From assembly GCA_016647705.1 (NCBI GenBank), contig CM028328.1:35254501-35318500 (forward strand): 64,000 nt of DNA. Direction: 5' to 3'. The notes below the pieces were generated by a model. That model was given only the letters and a program-made list of their open reading frames with translations. It was not told the DNA's origin and did no database searches. The translations under genes were made by a program, and so were the position numbers. Of this stretch, positions 35,501 through 47,144 are shown piece after piece. The stretch's first letter is position 1; every line of letters begins with the position of its first letter. Source of the DNA: Eucommia ulmoides (taxonomy: Eukaryota > Streptophyta > Magnoliopsida > Garryales > Eucommiaceae).

Positions 35501-38500
35501 GTATTCATTGTGTCTGCTCATTGAATTGTTGTTGCCCCCAAAAAGGTTAAACCTGTTAGGGAGTGGCAAGAACCTGAATACATTTCCGATGTTCGTAGTT
35601 TTCATGGACTAACCACTTTCTATCGGCGGTTTACTAAAGGCTTTAGCACCATCACGGCCCCCATAACAAATTATATGAAGAAAAGATAGTTCAAGTGGAC
35701 GAAAGCGACCTTTCGAACCCTCCATATCATTCAAGACAAGACACTCGTCTTAAGACATCCCAACTTTTCCAAAGTCTTTGAGGTTGCTTATGATGCGCCT
35801 GGCATAGGAATTGGGGGCGTGTTGACTCAGGAAAGCCACCTTGTAGCTTACTTCAGCAAAAAACTTAATGAAGCCAAACAAACATGCTCTACTTATGATA
35901 AAGAATTTTATGTTATTGTACAGGCTCTTCGAAATTGGAGATACTATCTATTACCCAAGAGTTTGTGTTGAATTCCGACCATCAAGCACTTAGATATCAT
36001 CAATCCCAGAAAAAACATGGTGTTAAACATGCGGGATGGGTAGAGTTCCTCCAAGAATAATTTCCTTCATGGTCTAGTAGGTAATAAGTTGGGTGATTGG
36101 TGTACGACGAGGATTTAATCGCTCGCGTATTAACATTACTCGCAAGCGCACGAGGTCAAGTTTTAGTATAGTGATCGTGAGATCGGATATCGTTCCACTG
36201 GGAACGTGTAACTTAATTGAATACCGTGATTTTCATAGTCTTATATCATCTCGACTTTTCAAGAATTGTTTGTATTTTAATTACAACTAAGATAAATGAC
36301 AACTATTAGGTTAGTTCTAACTACATTAATTACCTAGGTACTAATTTCTTTCACGTAATACATATTTGACTTCGTCTAGTTAGCTATAACGGTGTTTATC
36401 CTATCCAACAATCTCTGTATCTATAACTCGCTCACTCCCTCTTTCGCGTGTAAAGCGAACGAATATATGACTTCGCGTTGACGCCGAGATCCCCCTTGAA
36501 CATCTTTTCGAACACATAGTCACATGAGTCGTGAACCAACGTCATGGATTGCACACGTTCTAACGCCCTCCCGGGTCGTTAGAACGTCGCGTTGTGTTTA
36601 ACCTTAATCCGAATCCGGGGTTACCTCTTCCAAGTGTCAAAACCTCGTATTCTCGGTTTATCATAACAAGCATAATATCAATAATAACGGTAAACACAAT
36701 CGGATTTAGACAAACATCCATTAAAGTAACGTATATTAAATTAAACTAGCATTACATGACTTACAACAATACCTAAGTAATATTTATCTAATACTACATG
36801 ATCCTACCCATATAACATACAAAACAAGAGTGGTTCAACATCATTTGATATGGAAAAGTAATTACAAAGATAAAAACAAGGGAAGAACGATCAAAACTGA
36901 GAGTGGAATGGTCCACTGTCGTTAAGTATCGCTCTGCAAATACTTCGTCTTCTTCCAAATGATGAACCTCCTCCTTGATCTAACAAAAATGGCTAAAGAA
37001 CACTATACTAGGGTTAGGAACGTTCAACAACCCTGTTTCAGACGTGGAAGAGTGGTATTTATAGGTCTAAGATTTCAAAAAGAACTAAAAATATCTTCTT
37101 GTCTGTGCAGAGCTGACCGCCGCGGCGGTGGGTAAGTCAATTTGTCCTTTGCTGCGGCAGTAGAGGAGGCAGTGAACTTCAGGATCTTTCTGTCGTTTTA
37201 GCGCCGCGGCGGTGAAAACAATACCAACTCTCTGTTGTTTCACCGCCTAGGCGGTGAGACTTATTCAATTTCAGCTCACTCCGCACTCTTACCGCTGCAG
37301 CGGTGGCTAAGCTGTCCTAAAACCTTGTATTTTTCTATCGTTTCTCCGCCGTTTTCCCACCATTTCGCTCGTTTATAGCTCGTTAACGTCCCTACACTTG
37401 AATTATATAAAAACTAACAAAAACACACTAAAACATTAATAAAACACTCGAAAACTGGCAAATTCGGCTTAGAAGTATATAGGTATTTTACACCTATCAA
37501 TTGGGATTCATTGTTGCCTACTACAGAATTTGCTTATAATAATTTGGTCAATCGCTCCACTGGCAAAAGTCCTTTATGAGATTGTACATGGTTCTCCCCT
37601 GCCAACCATTGACCTTATTCCCTGGCCCCGCAATTCTTGCCCTTCTGAAATTGTTGAATTATTTGCCCAAAATGTTCATGATCTTCATGTTGACGTTAGG
37701 CGCAAGATAGTGGTGAATAATGACAATTACAAACTTCTCGTTGATGTTCACCTTAGGAATGTAGAATTTGTTGAGTGTGAGTATATGATGGTTTGAGTTC
37801 ACCCTGAACGATATCCAAAGCACTCTTGTAAAAAACTGCATGTTAGAGCTACATGGCCACACCATATTCTCCATAGATTTGGACCCAATGCTCATTTAAT
37901 TTATTTACCATCTCATATGCATATTAGTCCTATTTTCAATGTGGAAGATTTGCTACCTTATCGAGGCACATTTGAGCCTCCTGTTATTTCCGCAATTACC
38001 CTTCCTGGGAAAGATGTTAATTCATCTGCACCAACAACAACACTACCCCACCTGCCACCATATAGCGATGATCAAATTGAAAAGGTATTAGAAGACGAGA
38101 TCATTGGCCCTTCACAAGGTGGATTTCAAAGGTATCTTGTCAAATGGAAGAGTCGATCACTCTCATATGCTACATAGATTGTAAACGAGAAGTTAAGCCG
38201 ACTTGCACCTGATCTCTTGGAGCAGTACCATTATCATAACTCTCCAAATGTGAATTTTTTTTAGCTGGGGAGAATTGATGGGGATCGACTAAGGCCACCA
38301 CTTCGAACTTACGTAGGTTGGGGGCAGAAAAATCATTAATGTCTTTCTTCCCATAGTAGTCAATTGTAGTTATTCATGTAGCCGTTAAGTAGCCATTAAT
38401 CCAACTTTGTTAAGTAGCCGTTGAGTAGCTGTTATTCCTCTTTTGTGAAGTAATCGTTGTTGTTTGTTATTCTAAACCTATCTAATAAGGCTTTATTGTG

Positions 38501-40574
38501 ATTGAGCCCTTCCAAAAAAGGCTGTTAGGATGGAAAGCTCATTATCTCCCTAAAGGTCCACTCAACTTCAATGAAAGCCCCCTCTCCAGCATGCCTACTT
38601 ATTTTCTCTCTTCCGAATTCCTACTTCATAAGACATTAGATAAACATCATCTGATTTCCTTCCAGGAGGCACGGAAGAGTCAAGAAAAAATCATTTTGTG
38701 AGACAGGATCAAGCGTGCAAACCATTTCAAGATGGAGGCATTGGTATCCACAATTAGTAGGCCATCTTAGGTAATGGCTCTGGAGGTTTCCTACTGACTA
38801 CTGAAGACGGCCTACGAGGACATGTGATTTTGGTGAAATTTGGTAAGGAATGAGGTGGTCGATTGTTACTAGGTGTCTCTTGTTCATATGGTGTTGGGGT
38901 GTGGTGTAGCATGAGTTCTATGCCTTTCAGAAGAAAAATCAGCTCCCCCATCTTCAAATGTTCTGCGGGTTTGCTATAGAACTTTGGGATATGATCTTCA
39001 AGTGTGGAAGTTAATTCCTTTGGCGCCTAGCCTTCTAGAGCATCTGGAAGGAGAAGAACCACTTGGTTTTTTAAGGTATTTCTCTTTCTTACCCTTTTTT
39101 AATCAATACTTCTCAGGACTTGTTTACTTGGTTTAAAGGATGTTTCCCATTGGGTAACCTGTCTATTTCAACTTCTGCATTTCATATTTTACCTATTAAG
39201 TTATTTGCTTAGTACAAAATTAACCGTTTGGTTAATTAATTAGGGTAAACTACTTCACAAGTTTGGTTGTGAAAAGAGTAATTTTAAGGTTGTGAAAAGA
39301 GTAATTTAAAGTTGAGGAAATGAGGGACATTATACATGTGGGGGGGGGGCGCAGGGAACACGAGCTAGAAATAAATGTTGGTGTCATCACAGTGAAGTTT
39401 AGGTTAAAACGGTAAGTCTTCTTAAGTTTTGTTGTTGCATAATGCAAGGGGGTAGATGCAGAAATTAGATCTTCACAAATCTTTGTGGCGCCCCTTCTAA
39501 AATGATAGGATTGTGGATAAGCTTTGCAATTTCAATTGGGTTTAAATGTTGAAACCATTATGTTGAGATTTTAGGACACATTTAAAATTAATAATTAGTG
39601 CTCTTCCTTTTTTTTTTTTTTTTGGTGTGGGACCGGGGGGGGGGGGGGGGCGCGCCTTGCTAACTGCTTACACATTAATATTATCTTTCAATCTTATATT
39701 TCTTTTACATCGTAAGTTATGGACCTGCATGGTGGAATTAGTATCCATATTCATAAACAAGAAAGAATGTGTTGAATTGAAATTTGTGTCTAAAAACAGG
39801 CAATAACCTTTATAAGAATATTTCAACACAAATTCAATCTATTTATATAAGTCTAAATTGAGCATAAAGTATTCAGCAGAATACATACAGAAATCCTGTT
39901 ATGGAATGTTCCAATTCCATACTCCAGGTAATATTGCGCCAAAACTCATCTGATCCTCGAATCTAGAGACCTCATTTTTTTAATATTTCAATGAATAAAA
40001 TTAGCATTTCCCTCATTCTAAAGGGTTCGATATAGATAATTCACTCATTTATAAATTAGAATGCAACGAAGAGAAATATCAACAGTACTTCTATGTGCAG
40101 CAGCATATCCAGCAAGCAGGTGGCTGCAATATAACATATTTTGATATGTAGTCATTTGACTAGTATTTAATGAATGAATCGTGCAGAGTCCAGGTAACAA
40201 CGAAAAGAAGTGGAAATTTCTATTTGAGCACTTTAAAGGTGCTTAATACACACACAATAACAGACTTGACTAAGCATTTAACCATGATGGGCAGAGCAGA
40301 AAAGTGGTTTCCACAGAAACGTCAAACGACCCCCCACCCCAAACACAAAAAAAAAAAAAAAAAAAGAGAGAAAGAGAAAAGGAAAGAAATGGGACGGAGG
40401 GAGAGAGAGAGCATTTACTTACACATAAGGCACTGGGCCTTCATAGGCAAATGTAGACATGCCCTGTCGTTGCTTATGCTTTGGATTTGCAGTACATAAA
40501 ACATAAACTCGCCCACGACGTTTGACTGTCCGACAAAACTCACACATCTTCTTCACTGACGATCGCACCTTCAT
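32400..40574 (-). CDS. Organellar ribosomal protein bL36, nuclear gene with two exons and a 7.9-kb intron
   Basis: CDS is join(32400-32553, 40423-40574) on the minus strand, 101 codons plus stop. Exon 1 starts [14 protein letters not shown] and carries the whole bL36 core: zinc ligands C11, C14, C27 and H33, and the conserved PKHKQRQG. bL36 is a small zinc-ribbon protein of the large subunit of bacterial-type ribosomes. Exon 2 encodes a plant-specific tail ending [17 protein letters not shown], which resembles the tail of the Arabidopsis mitochondrial-type bL36 (about 103 aa). The donor is TATGT|GTAAGT and the acceptor AAATCCAG|G. The split codon GT|G restores the frame exactly, which strongly supports the model. 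The intron (32554-40422) is filled with transposons. An AG at about 40584 just before the ATG may end a 5'-UTR intron. Which organelle it serves is inferred. Confidence 0.93.
32600..33409. other. Intronic low-complexity stretch
   Basis: No gene. A C run followed by (CT)n lies at about 32957-32990, then A-rich sequence to 33400. Confidence 0.7.
36101..37499 (-). mobile_element. Solo LTR of family B inside the chromovirus
   Basis: 1399 bp, TG...CA ends, with ATTGG duplicated at 36096-36100 and 37500-37504. On the minus strand it starts TGATAGGTGTAAAATACC, has a TATA-like CTATAAATACC (about 37058-37068) and ends CGTCGTACA. A conserved block with gatatcgttccactgggaac lies near 36188. Confidence 0.88.
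37116..37304. repeat. Perfect palindromes with variable centres in family B LTR
   Basis: ACCGCCGCGGCGGT (37116-37129), CGCCGCGGCG (37202-37211), CACCGCCTAGGCGGTG (37241-37256) and ACCGCTGCAGCGGT (37291-37304) are all perfect palindromes. Their flanks are alike but the central bases differ symmetrically. Confidence 0.85.
38276..38490 (+). repeat. Probable 3' LTR remnant of the chromovirus
   Basis: Begins TGATGGGGATCGAC after a purine tract and holds the repeated word gtagccgtt (38380-38460). Its right end is unclear because LINE-like sequence starts near 38498. Confidence 0.5.
38498..38840 (+). mobile_element. LINE ORF2 C-terminal fragment
   Basis: The plus strand encodes [18 protein letters not shown] and [10 protein letters not shown]. 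These match the well-known stretch after the reverse transcriptase of plant L1-type LINEs (RLxGWKxxxLSxGGR...LSxxPxYxLSLF). About 200 bp on, QDGGIGI and WLWRFPTDY fit the next conserved LINE blocks. The fragment has frameshifts and stops and lacks the 5' part. It lies in the bL36 intron. Confidence 0.6.
38841..40416. other. Intronic sequence without a recognised gene
   Basis: Holds G runs near 39343 and 39640 (the latter after a T run) and an A run with GA-rich sequence at 40345-40410. No coding region was recognised. Confidence 0.6.
40423..40574 (-). CDS. bL36 exon 1 (zinc-ribbon core)
   Basis: ATG is read from 40574 downward. It encodes 50 residues plus two bases of codon 51, followed by the consensus donor GTAAGT at 40417-40422. 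The CX2C, C and H ligands are all in this exon. Confidence 0.93.
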
Positions 40575-40893
40575 GGCTACTGATTATGGAAATCAATTGA
40601 AGAAGATAAACATAAAAGTCCAATGTTATTATCAATAACCATAGGTATTGAACAGCATATGTAATATTTTGAGAGGGGTCAAAATGCACCACAAAGGTCA
40701 AAATGCACCACAAAGACGTGTACCAAAAGGGAAGAAAGTTATGAGGTGAGGGTGCCCACATCTGGCAGGTTCCCTGACATATAACAAGGACTCAATGAAA
40801 AATGAAGTTAATTGGAGACACATTTTATCTATTTTTTTTATTTTTTCAGTGTTTAAAATTTATTTGAAGTCATGCCTCTCTCTAATCTACTTT

Positions 40894-41360
40894 AAAACGT
40901 TTAAGACAAGTTCTTCATGAAACCAGATTATTTGAGTAAATGCTCTACAGATAATCCAGCAGTTAGGCCTCTAGTTTGACTAAATAAAATTTAAGAACAT
41001 TAAATTAAGGGTTGATGTCTAACAAATCTCTTTCTTCAATAGCTGAAAAGTTCTAGAACAATTTACTAAGTCAATATACAAAAACTACAATTAAAACAGA
41101 TTGTGCACCATTAGTTAGTCTATCATTGGTCCTCCCAAACAAAATAGTTTTTAACATTTAAGACAAGTTATTCATGAAACCAGATTACTTGAGTAAATGC
41201 TCCAAAGATAATTCAGCAATTAGGCCTCTAGTGTGACTAAATCAAATTTAAGACCTTCATTAAATTTAAGGGCTAACGTCTACCAAATCCATTTTTTCAA
41301 TAGTTGATAAGTTCTAGAACCATTGACTTAGTCAATATACTAAAACTACAACTGAACAGA
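40894..41360. repeat. Diverged 257-bp direct duplication upstream of the bL36 start codon
   Basis: The stretch with 'gacaagttcttcatgaaacc' (40905) recurs at 41162, and 'tagtcaatatac-aaaactac' closes both units. Offset 257 bp. It would lie in a 5'-UTR intron if bL36 transcription starts near 41600. Confidence 0.75.
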
Positions 41361-41385
41361 TTTTGTCTCGTCTGATTCTCTCTCT

Positions 41386-41551
41386 TCTCCTAGCTACCGC
41401 TACTGCCATAACCTCTTCCACGCCACCACTAAAATCAAGATCTATAGAAGATGGCCAAACCAAACCAAATCCAGTCAAAACTACGCAACAAGTGGTGGAC
41501 AAACGAGATTCAAATGACAGCGGCGAAACATATAAAGCGGAGCAATTTTGA
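41386..41551 (+). pseudogene. Possible plus-strand exon remnant of an unidentified gene
   Basis: After a pyrimidine-rich stretch ending in ctcctag (41391) the plus strand reads ATATAITSSTPPLKSRSIED and then GQTKPNPVKTTQQVVDKRDS, closing at a TGA. Codon choice and low repetitiveness look protein-like, and the tract plus AG could be a splice acceptor. The family was not recognised. The same DNA is GC-balanced and, on the minus strand, could instead be the 5' UTR of bL36 (41380-41655). Only one reading may be right. Confidence 0.3.
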
Positions 41552-42051
41552 TTGTGAAGACCGCAATTAATTCTCAAGCGCCTAGATCTGGTGTGATTAT
41601 TGATCGACAAAGTAGATATGTCGTACTTTTGTTGTTCTTTCTCTCTCTCCTTCAAGATTTATTTTGAAATTTTTTCACCTAATTTTTTTGACCTACTGTT
41701 TGTGGATTTTCACTTGCTGTGGTTTTTTCAATGAAATACGAAATCTTAAAGTTGTAATACATTGCACTTAATTATTTAAACGCATTTCTACTTAATTAAA
41801 TTTCAATGAAATGATAATCATTTTTTATATATTTTTGAGTAATCTATTTATTTTTATTTTTTTGTAATGTTAACAAAATCAATTGCATTTGTTGAAATAA
41901 ATAAGTGATCTATTTGAACAATTTCTTTAAAATGAATATACTAGTTTTTTCATGGAATTTTAATTCAATAATATTTAGTGGAATTTCTAAGTGATTTCAC
42001 TGAAGATTGATTTAAGTAGGTATGTACAAAAATTTAATTGATACCTAAACA

Positions 42052-42101
42052 ATACAACAACAACAACTAAACCTTTGTCCCGCTTAAGTAGGGTCGGCTA
42101 C
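42052..42101 (-). mobile_element. Strongly 5'-shortened Au-type SINE
   Basis: The minus strand reads GTAGCCGACCCTACTTAAGC, then gggacaaagg and a (TTG)n tail, which is the 3' end of plant Au SINEs. Near-perfect 16-bp target duplications flank it: AATTGATACCTAAACA (42036-42051) and AATTGATATCTAAACA (42102-42117). Only 50 bp of the element was inserted. Confidence 0.8.
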
Positions 42102-43217
42102 AATTGATATCTAAACAGTCTAGTTTATTTATTTGATGTTCTCTTAATAAGTTTGATTTGGTAGTTAAAATCTAAGTTGAATGTTATAAAAATAATATCG
42201 ATGAGGGGTATTTTGAGAAGTCCTGAATACCGTCACACGTAAGGAAAAGCCCACGTGGCATAAACATGGACTCCGAACTTAGCTCCTCAAAGATGCACGT
42301 GACATGCTCGTGAGACCAAGCTCAACATTAGAACCTGAGGATTTTGTCCGGGTTCTTGGGCAAAATTGAGGACGGCTTTCATACCGACCACGATTTCAAA
42401 CCACCCAAGCATAAGGTTCTAGCCTGCCTAGAAATTATCATCCTCGAGGTAAACCGAGGATGATTCTAGACGTTTCCTATGCTCGAGAACAGTTACCCCA
42501 TGCCCGGGATCAGTTAGCCTGTGCTTGGGATCAGCTACAGAATCCTGTTACATAACGATAGGGAATTTGATATCATGGTAACAGTCCATAACTCCTAAAT
42601 ACCGCAAATGTCGTGGGCATTGATAAAGATTGGTCGATATTTGGAGAAGACTTGTATGGGTGATCTAGCCAAGGTACACAATTTTTCCTAACCAATACTC
42701 TGCCAAATTTTCCTCAGAACTATTTATTCTCACACTAGAGGTGCAACGCTGGCAAGCCCACCCGCAGTGAATTGTTTTGCAGGAACCAAAGCTTAAGGAC
42801 GATCACATTTTGAATCCCAAGTGAACCATACATGATCAACCATTTTTGGCGATGATCAGATTGGTGTCATTTGTAGGACACAACTTGTTTTCTATCGAAA
42901 TTTTATGGTTGCTTTGAGTTGTGGAACCAAATACAGCGATCAGGAGAATGAAAGACAACCTATTCACACAGCGGATACAGGCACTGGGCCGTCTAGTGAG
43001 TCCCCAGCCTTGCTACTAGCATTGATGAGGGAAATGTGAGACCTTTCTCAAAACGTGCAAAGGATTATTGGCCAAAGGTAGTTACCACAATTGTCATCGT
43101 TGTCACAAGGATATATGCCCCTTTGCATTGAGGCACAGGCCATAGCGGACGAAGGACGAAAAGCCCGACAAGAACATCGTCAGGAAGAAGATAACGAAGA
43201 AAATGGCAAGAACTTGA

Positions 43218-44090
43218 TGTAGGACAACCAACAAAGTTTTCCTAATTCAACTAGGATTTACACTTTTTCCTATTTTAATGTTTTCTTTTCCTAGAAGTAT
43301 TAGGATTATTTTGTTTCCTATTTTTATGTTTTCTTTTCCTACAAATATTAGGATTAGTTTGTTGTCTTTTTCTTAGAGGTCTAGGGCTTTCTTTTCCAAC
43401 AAGTTTAGGGCTATAAATACACCATTTACAAACTCTTGTATTCATTCAATTATTCAAATCTAATAAAATTTGAGATTTTCTCTTTCCTATGGATTCAAAA
43501 ACCCTTTTCTTGTGGATTGAAGAGTTTTCAAGAACCCTATTCTTGTGGATTCAAGAGCCCCCTTGTCTGCTAGAACACCATCTAGCCCTTTTTCCATTTT
43601 CTTTCAATCACTATTTTGCTAATCCAGTTGGCATCAAAGCTTTGATACATCCTAGCATGATGACCAACGGACATGAAAATGGCGAATCGAATACGTTGAA
43701 AATAGTATGGGGAAGAAGTCCTTCGGAGGGCTGAATTCTTAAAGTACCGAAGAGAAACACCACAGATGTTTCAGCAGTTGCAAGCAGCAATAACCGAGAT
43801 GACGTTTGACCAGAATCAAGGTGGTGGCAGAAAACGAAACGCAGAAGAGGCTTGTTATCGCACTACTAACAACTATTGTCTAAGACCTCCAAATAGACCC
43901 CAGTCTATACGAAATATAGCAATGATGAGGAAGATGAGTACATGATGAATCCTTGTGCAAGGAATGGAAGAGATCGAGATCGTGGATATGGAGGTGACCA
44001 CAAAATGAAGGTAGACGTACCCTCTTTCAATGGCCAACTTCACATCAAAGATTTTCTCAAATGGTTAAGGGAGGTGGGCGCGACGGCAGA
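43218..44090 (+). mobile_element. Element E: LTR and gag part of a Ty3/gypsy element
   Basis: An LTR of about 409 bp (43218-43626) starts TGTAGGACAACC, has a TATA-like ctataaataca (43412) and an aataaaa signal (43463), and ends before a primer site ttggcatcaaagc. It is followed by a gag stretch with MKVDVPSFNGQLHIKDFLKW (about 44005-44065), typical of chromodomain gypsy elements. Its 3' side meets copia element F. Confidence 0.65.
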
Positions 44091-47000
44091 AGCTACCTTC
44101 TGGCGACGAGAGTATGCCTGCAAAGGAGGTAGAGAACAATTAGGCGGGAAAGGTTCTGGAGCGAAGGGAGATGATGTAAGGTTTGGGAGACTTGGGAAAG
44201 GGAGTGTAACATCCAAATCATCCTGCGAAGATGGGGCAAAAAAGTAAAGGGAACACTTAGAGAAGGCAACATCGGCACACACGAATGAGCGATGTAAAGG
44301 TGGGCTATAGCAATGATAGCCCTTTTGTATATGAGAGTAACCAAAGAAGACATATTTTAAGGCACAGGGGTCTAACTTATCCGGACCGGGAGTGAGCAGA
44401 TGAACAAAACAGAAACAACCAAATATACGGGACGGCAAACCAAACAAGGGGAAAGGGGAAAAGAATTGAATGGAAAAAAAAGAAAACCACATCTTGTTGA
44501 ACAAGAAGCAAGCTATAAGGGCAACATCACCCCAGAAGTGTTTGGGAACATTCATTTCAAAAAGAAGAGTACGAGCCACTTCCAGGAGATGTCAATACTT
44601 ACGCACAACTACTTCATTTTGCTGTGGTGTGTGAGGACAAGAAGCCTGATGCAAGATGCCCGATTGTGACATAAAGGAAGCAAAGGGTTGAGAAAAATAT
44701 TTTCGGGCATTATCACTTCGAAGTATACATACCAACCCATTAAATTGAATGAGTTTTAATTTCAGCACAAAAGTCACAAAAAAATGGATCACAAAAGTCA
44801 CAAAAAATTGAGAGTAGTTCAGAATGATCTTTCATCAAATAAAACTATGTAAATCATGAAAAAACATCCACAGAAGCGACAAAGTAATAAAAACCCAATG
44901 TAGAAGCAATAAGAGAAGGACCCCAAACATCTGTATGAACTAAACTAAAAGACTCAATGATCGAACATGAGCCTGAAAGCAAATCAACTACGATGATATT
45001 TTCCCAACTGACAAAACTCACAATCTAAGAAAGACAAATGACGTAAATCAAGAACAAGTAACTTGAGGCTGGCAAGGCAACGATGACCTAGTCGATAATG
45101 AATCTGGTGGGAGAGGATATGCAGCAGGTGGGATAGCACGATTCTCGTTGGGATCGTCAAAGTAGCAAAGAACATTTTCCTCACGTCATGTGTCAATCAT
45201 CGTCCATGTCCTCAACTCATAGATAATGACAAAATCAGGGAAAATGAAACATAATTAAGATGTTTAGTAAATTTAACAACGGACATCAAATCAGACGAAA
45301 ATGAAGGAATATAAAAAACAAAAGATAGAGGGAAGGAGGGTGAGGGTGCCACGGTACCAACGCCACAAATAGGGACAGTGGAACCATCAGCAACAATGAC
45401 ATGAGACAACGAGGGAGATGACTAAATGTGTGTAAATAGGAAAGAGGTACCTGAAATGTGATTAGTGGCAGCAGAATCAATAACCCAGAGTGTAGGAAGG
45501 AAAGGACGAATCGAAAGACAAGCGGTAGAAGTACCTCATTGAGCTAAAGAAGCAACAGAGAGATATGCTTGATGGGATGCCTTAAGAAGAAGGAATTGGG
45601 CATATTCCTCATCAGAGATATCCTTGGCCGCCTGAGATTCAGGAATTAAAGTAGGATCAAATGTCACAGCGTTGGCGAATTTGGGTGGAAGGCCAACTAA
45701 GTCCCAACAAGTTTCTTTGGTATGATCCTCCTTACCACAGAAGGAGCACTAACAATGTGAGCCACAACCGCGACTACTACGTCCACCCCGAGGGCCACCA
45801 CCACGACCACCACTAGGTTGATCATTACAATCCCGTAGAGGGATCAAAGTAACAAGTGTCGAATGTTCAGACAAAGTAGATGAACTAGAGCTAGAAACAT
45901 TGTTCTTATTAGTGCTACACAAAATTCGGGAGGGAAGAGTTAGCACTGGCAAGGATCTGAAATTGACTGGCTCAATTTTTGGGCATAACCTGGCTAAGAA
46001 TTTCATGACTGTCATTTGCTCACGTTGCTTGTACATTTCTTTCATATTGGTAGTCATAGGTAGAATTGTATTTAAATCCTCATGAAGTCTGTTGAACATG
46101 GCAAAATAATCCTAATCGATTGCGTGGCATGCTGAAGCTGGAAGTACTCAACCAATAAGTTATACATCCGGGTAAGATTACTCATATTAATTTGCACGTA
46201 TCCCAATGAATACACATATCAGCAATTTGAGGCTCCATCAAATTCCATAACAACGATACAATCTGTGCATCAACTTGAATCCACTCTTCATACTTCTTAT
46301 CATCTTCTGTTGAGGTAGATTCTGTGAGATGAAAGTGTTTCCCTTGTCTGGTAAGGGCTACTTTCACGACTTTGGACCAATTTAAATAATTAATCCCATT
46401 TAATTTGCGAGTCGTTAACGGTTGGGATGAAACTGTTGATATTAGTGCTCGCTAATACAACAACTAACTAAAAAGAAATAGACAAGAGGAACAAACAAAC
46501 AACCAAGAACAAAAAGCAAACGAGAACAAGTGTAGAACTTTAAAGAGAGACATTTTTTTTCTTCTTTTCTCTTTTTTTTTTTTTCTTTTTTTTCCCCTTA
46601 TTTTAATACACTGAATCAACAAAAAACAAAACAAAAAGGAAAGAAATTAGCTTCCGAAGATCGAGACAAGACAATAGGGGCAAAAGATCAAGGCAACGAC
46701 AACTGCTAGATTTGGATCAAGGTTAGACAGCGGCGTAAGGCTTGCTAGGCGGCTGTGTATGGTGGCGCAAGGCTGGCCGAAGGCCAAAGCAGCGACGAAC
46801 TAGGGCTAGAGAACTAGAACAAGCGGCTGGCTAGATCTAGGGCCCGCGACAGCGAAGGTGAGGACTGACGGCAATAGCTAAGGGCTAGGAAAGCCTAAAC
46901 TATGGCGAGGAATGAACGAGGAGACTTACGGTTTCAAACCCTCTTTTTTTTTTTTTTTGGTTGTACAGGATATGGAAGAAAAAAATAAAAAAAATAATAA

Positions 47001-47144
47001 TGAATCTTAGAATAGAAAAGAATGAGAAGGCCTAACAATTCTATTAGCCTCTCTCTCTATTTATAATAGAAATTAAAAAATAATACCGAAACCCTAAATA
47101 ATACAGGAAATTCTAAATAATACACACAAGTACTCTTTAACACT
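44040..47144 (-). mobile_element. Element F: Ty1/copia fossil
   Basis: Minus-strand parts from right to left: LTR-like start TGTTAAAGAGTAC at 47144 with a TATA-like ataaatagag (about 47055), gag (46440-45750; ends in a Gly/Arg-rich stretch and a knuckle-like CSFC), protease region (about 45480-45210), integrase zinc region HYRLGH...CEFCQLGK (45196-44984), integrase core (about 44970-44600) and the region after it with TLLFEMNVPKHFWGDVALIA (44579-44520). Broken many times. Confidence 0.7.

Larger units (their letters stand above)
33410..38490 (+). mobile_element. Chromodomain Ty3/gypsy (chromovirus) fossil in the bL36 intron
   Basis: Plus-strand parts in order: gag (33720-34130, e.g. [11 protein letters not shown]), zinc knuckle [16 protein letters not shown] (34350-34397), reverse transcriptase (about 35040-35480, with [11 protein letters not shown] at 35346), RNase H (35700-35950, with [17 protein letters not shown]), the late integrase region (37505-37960, [20 protein letters not shown]) and a chromodomain (38060-38160, [12 protein letters not shown]). 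A purine tract (gctggggagaat) precedes TGATGGGG at 38276, the probable 3' LTR start. It lies antisense to the host gene and has many breaks. A family-B solo LTR (36101-37499) sits inside it. Confidence 0.8.

Noticed and set aside
36188-36215. tRNA-like or structured RNA at gatatcgttccactgggaac
   Set aside because: Conserved between family-B copies but no cloverleaf could be drawn; treated as an LTR motif.
44400-44669. Plus-strand open frame of 89 codons
   Set aside because: It is the opposite strand of the copia integrase region, which carries the recognisable motifs.
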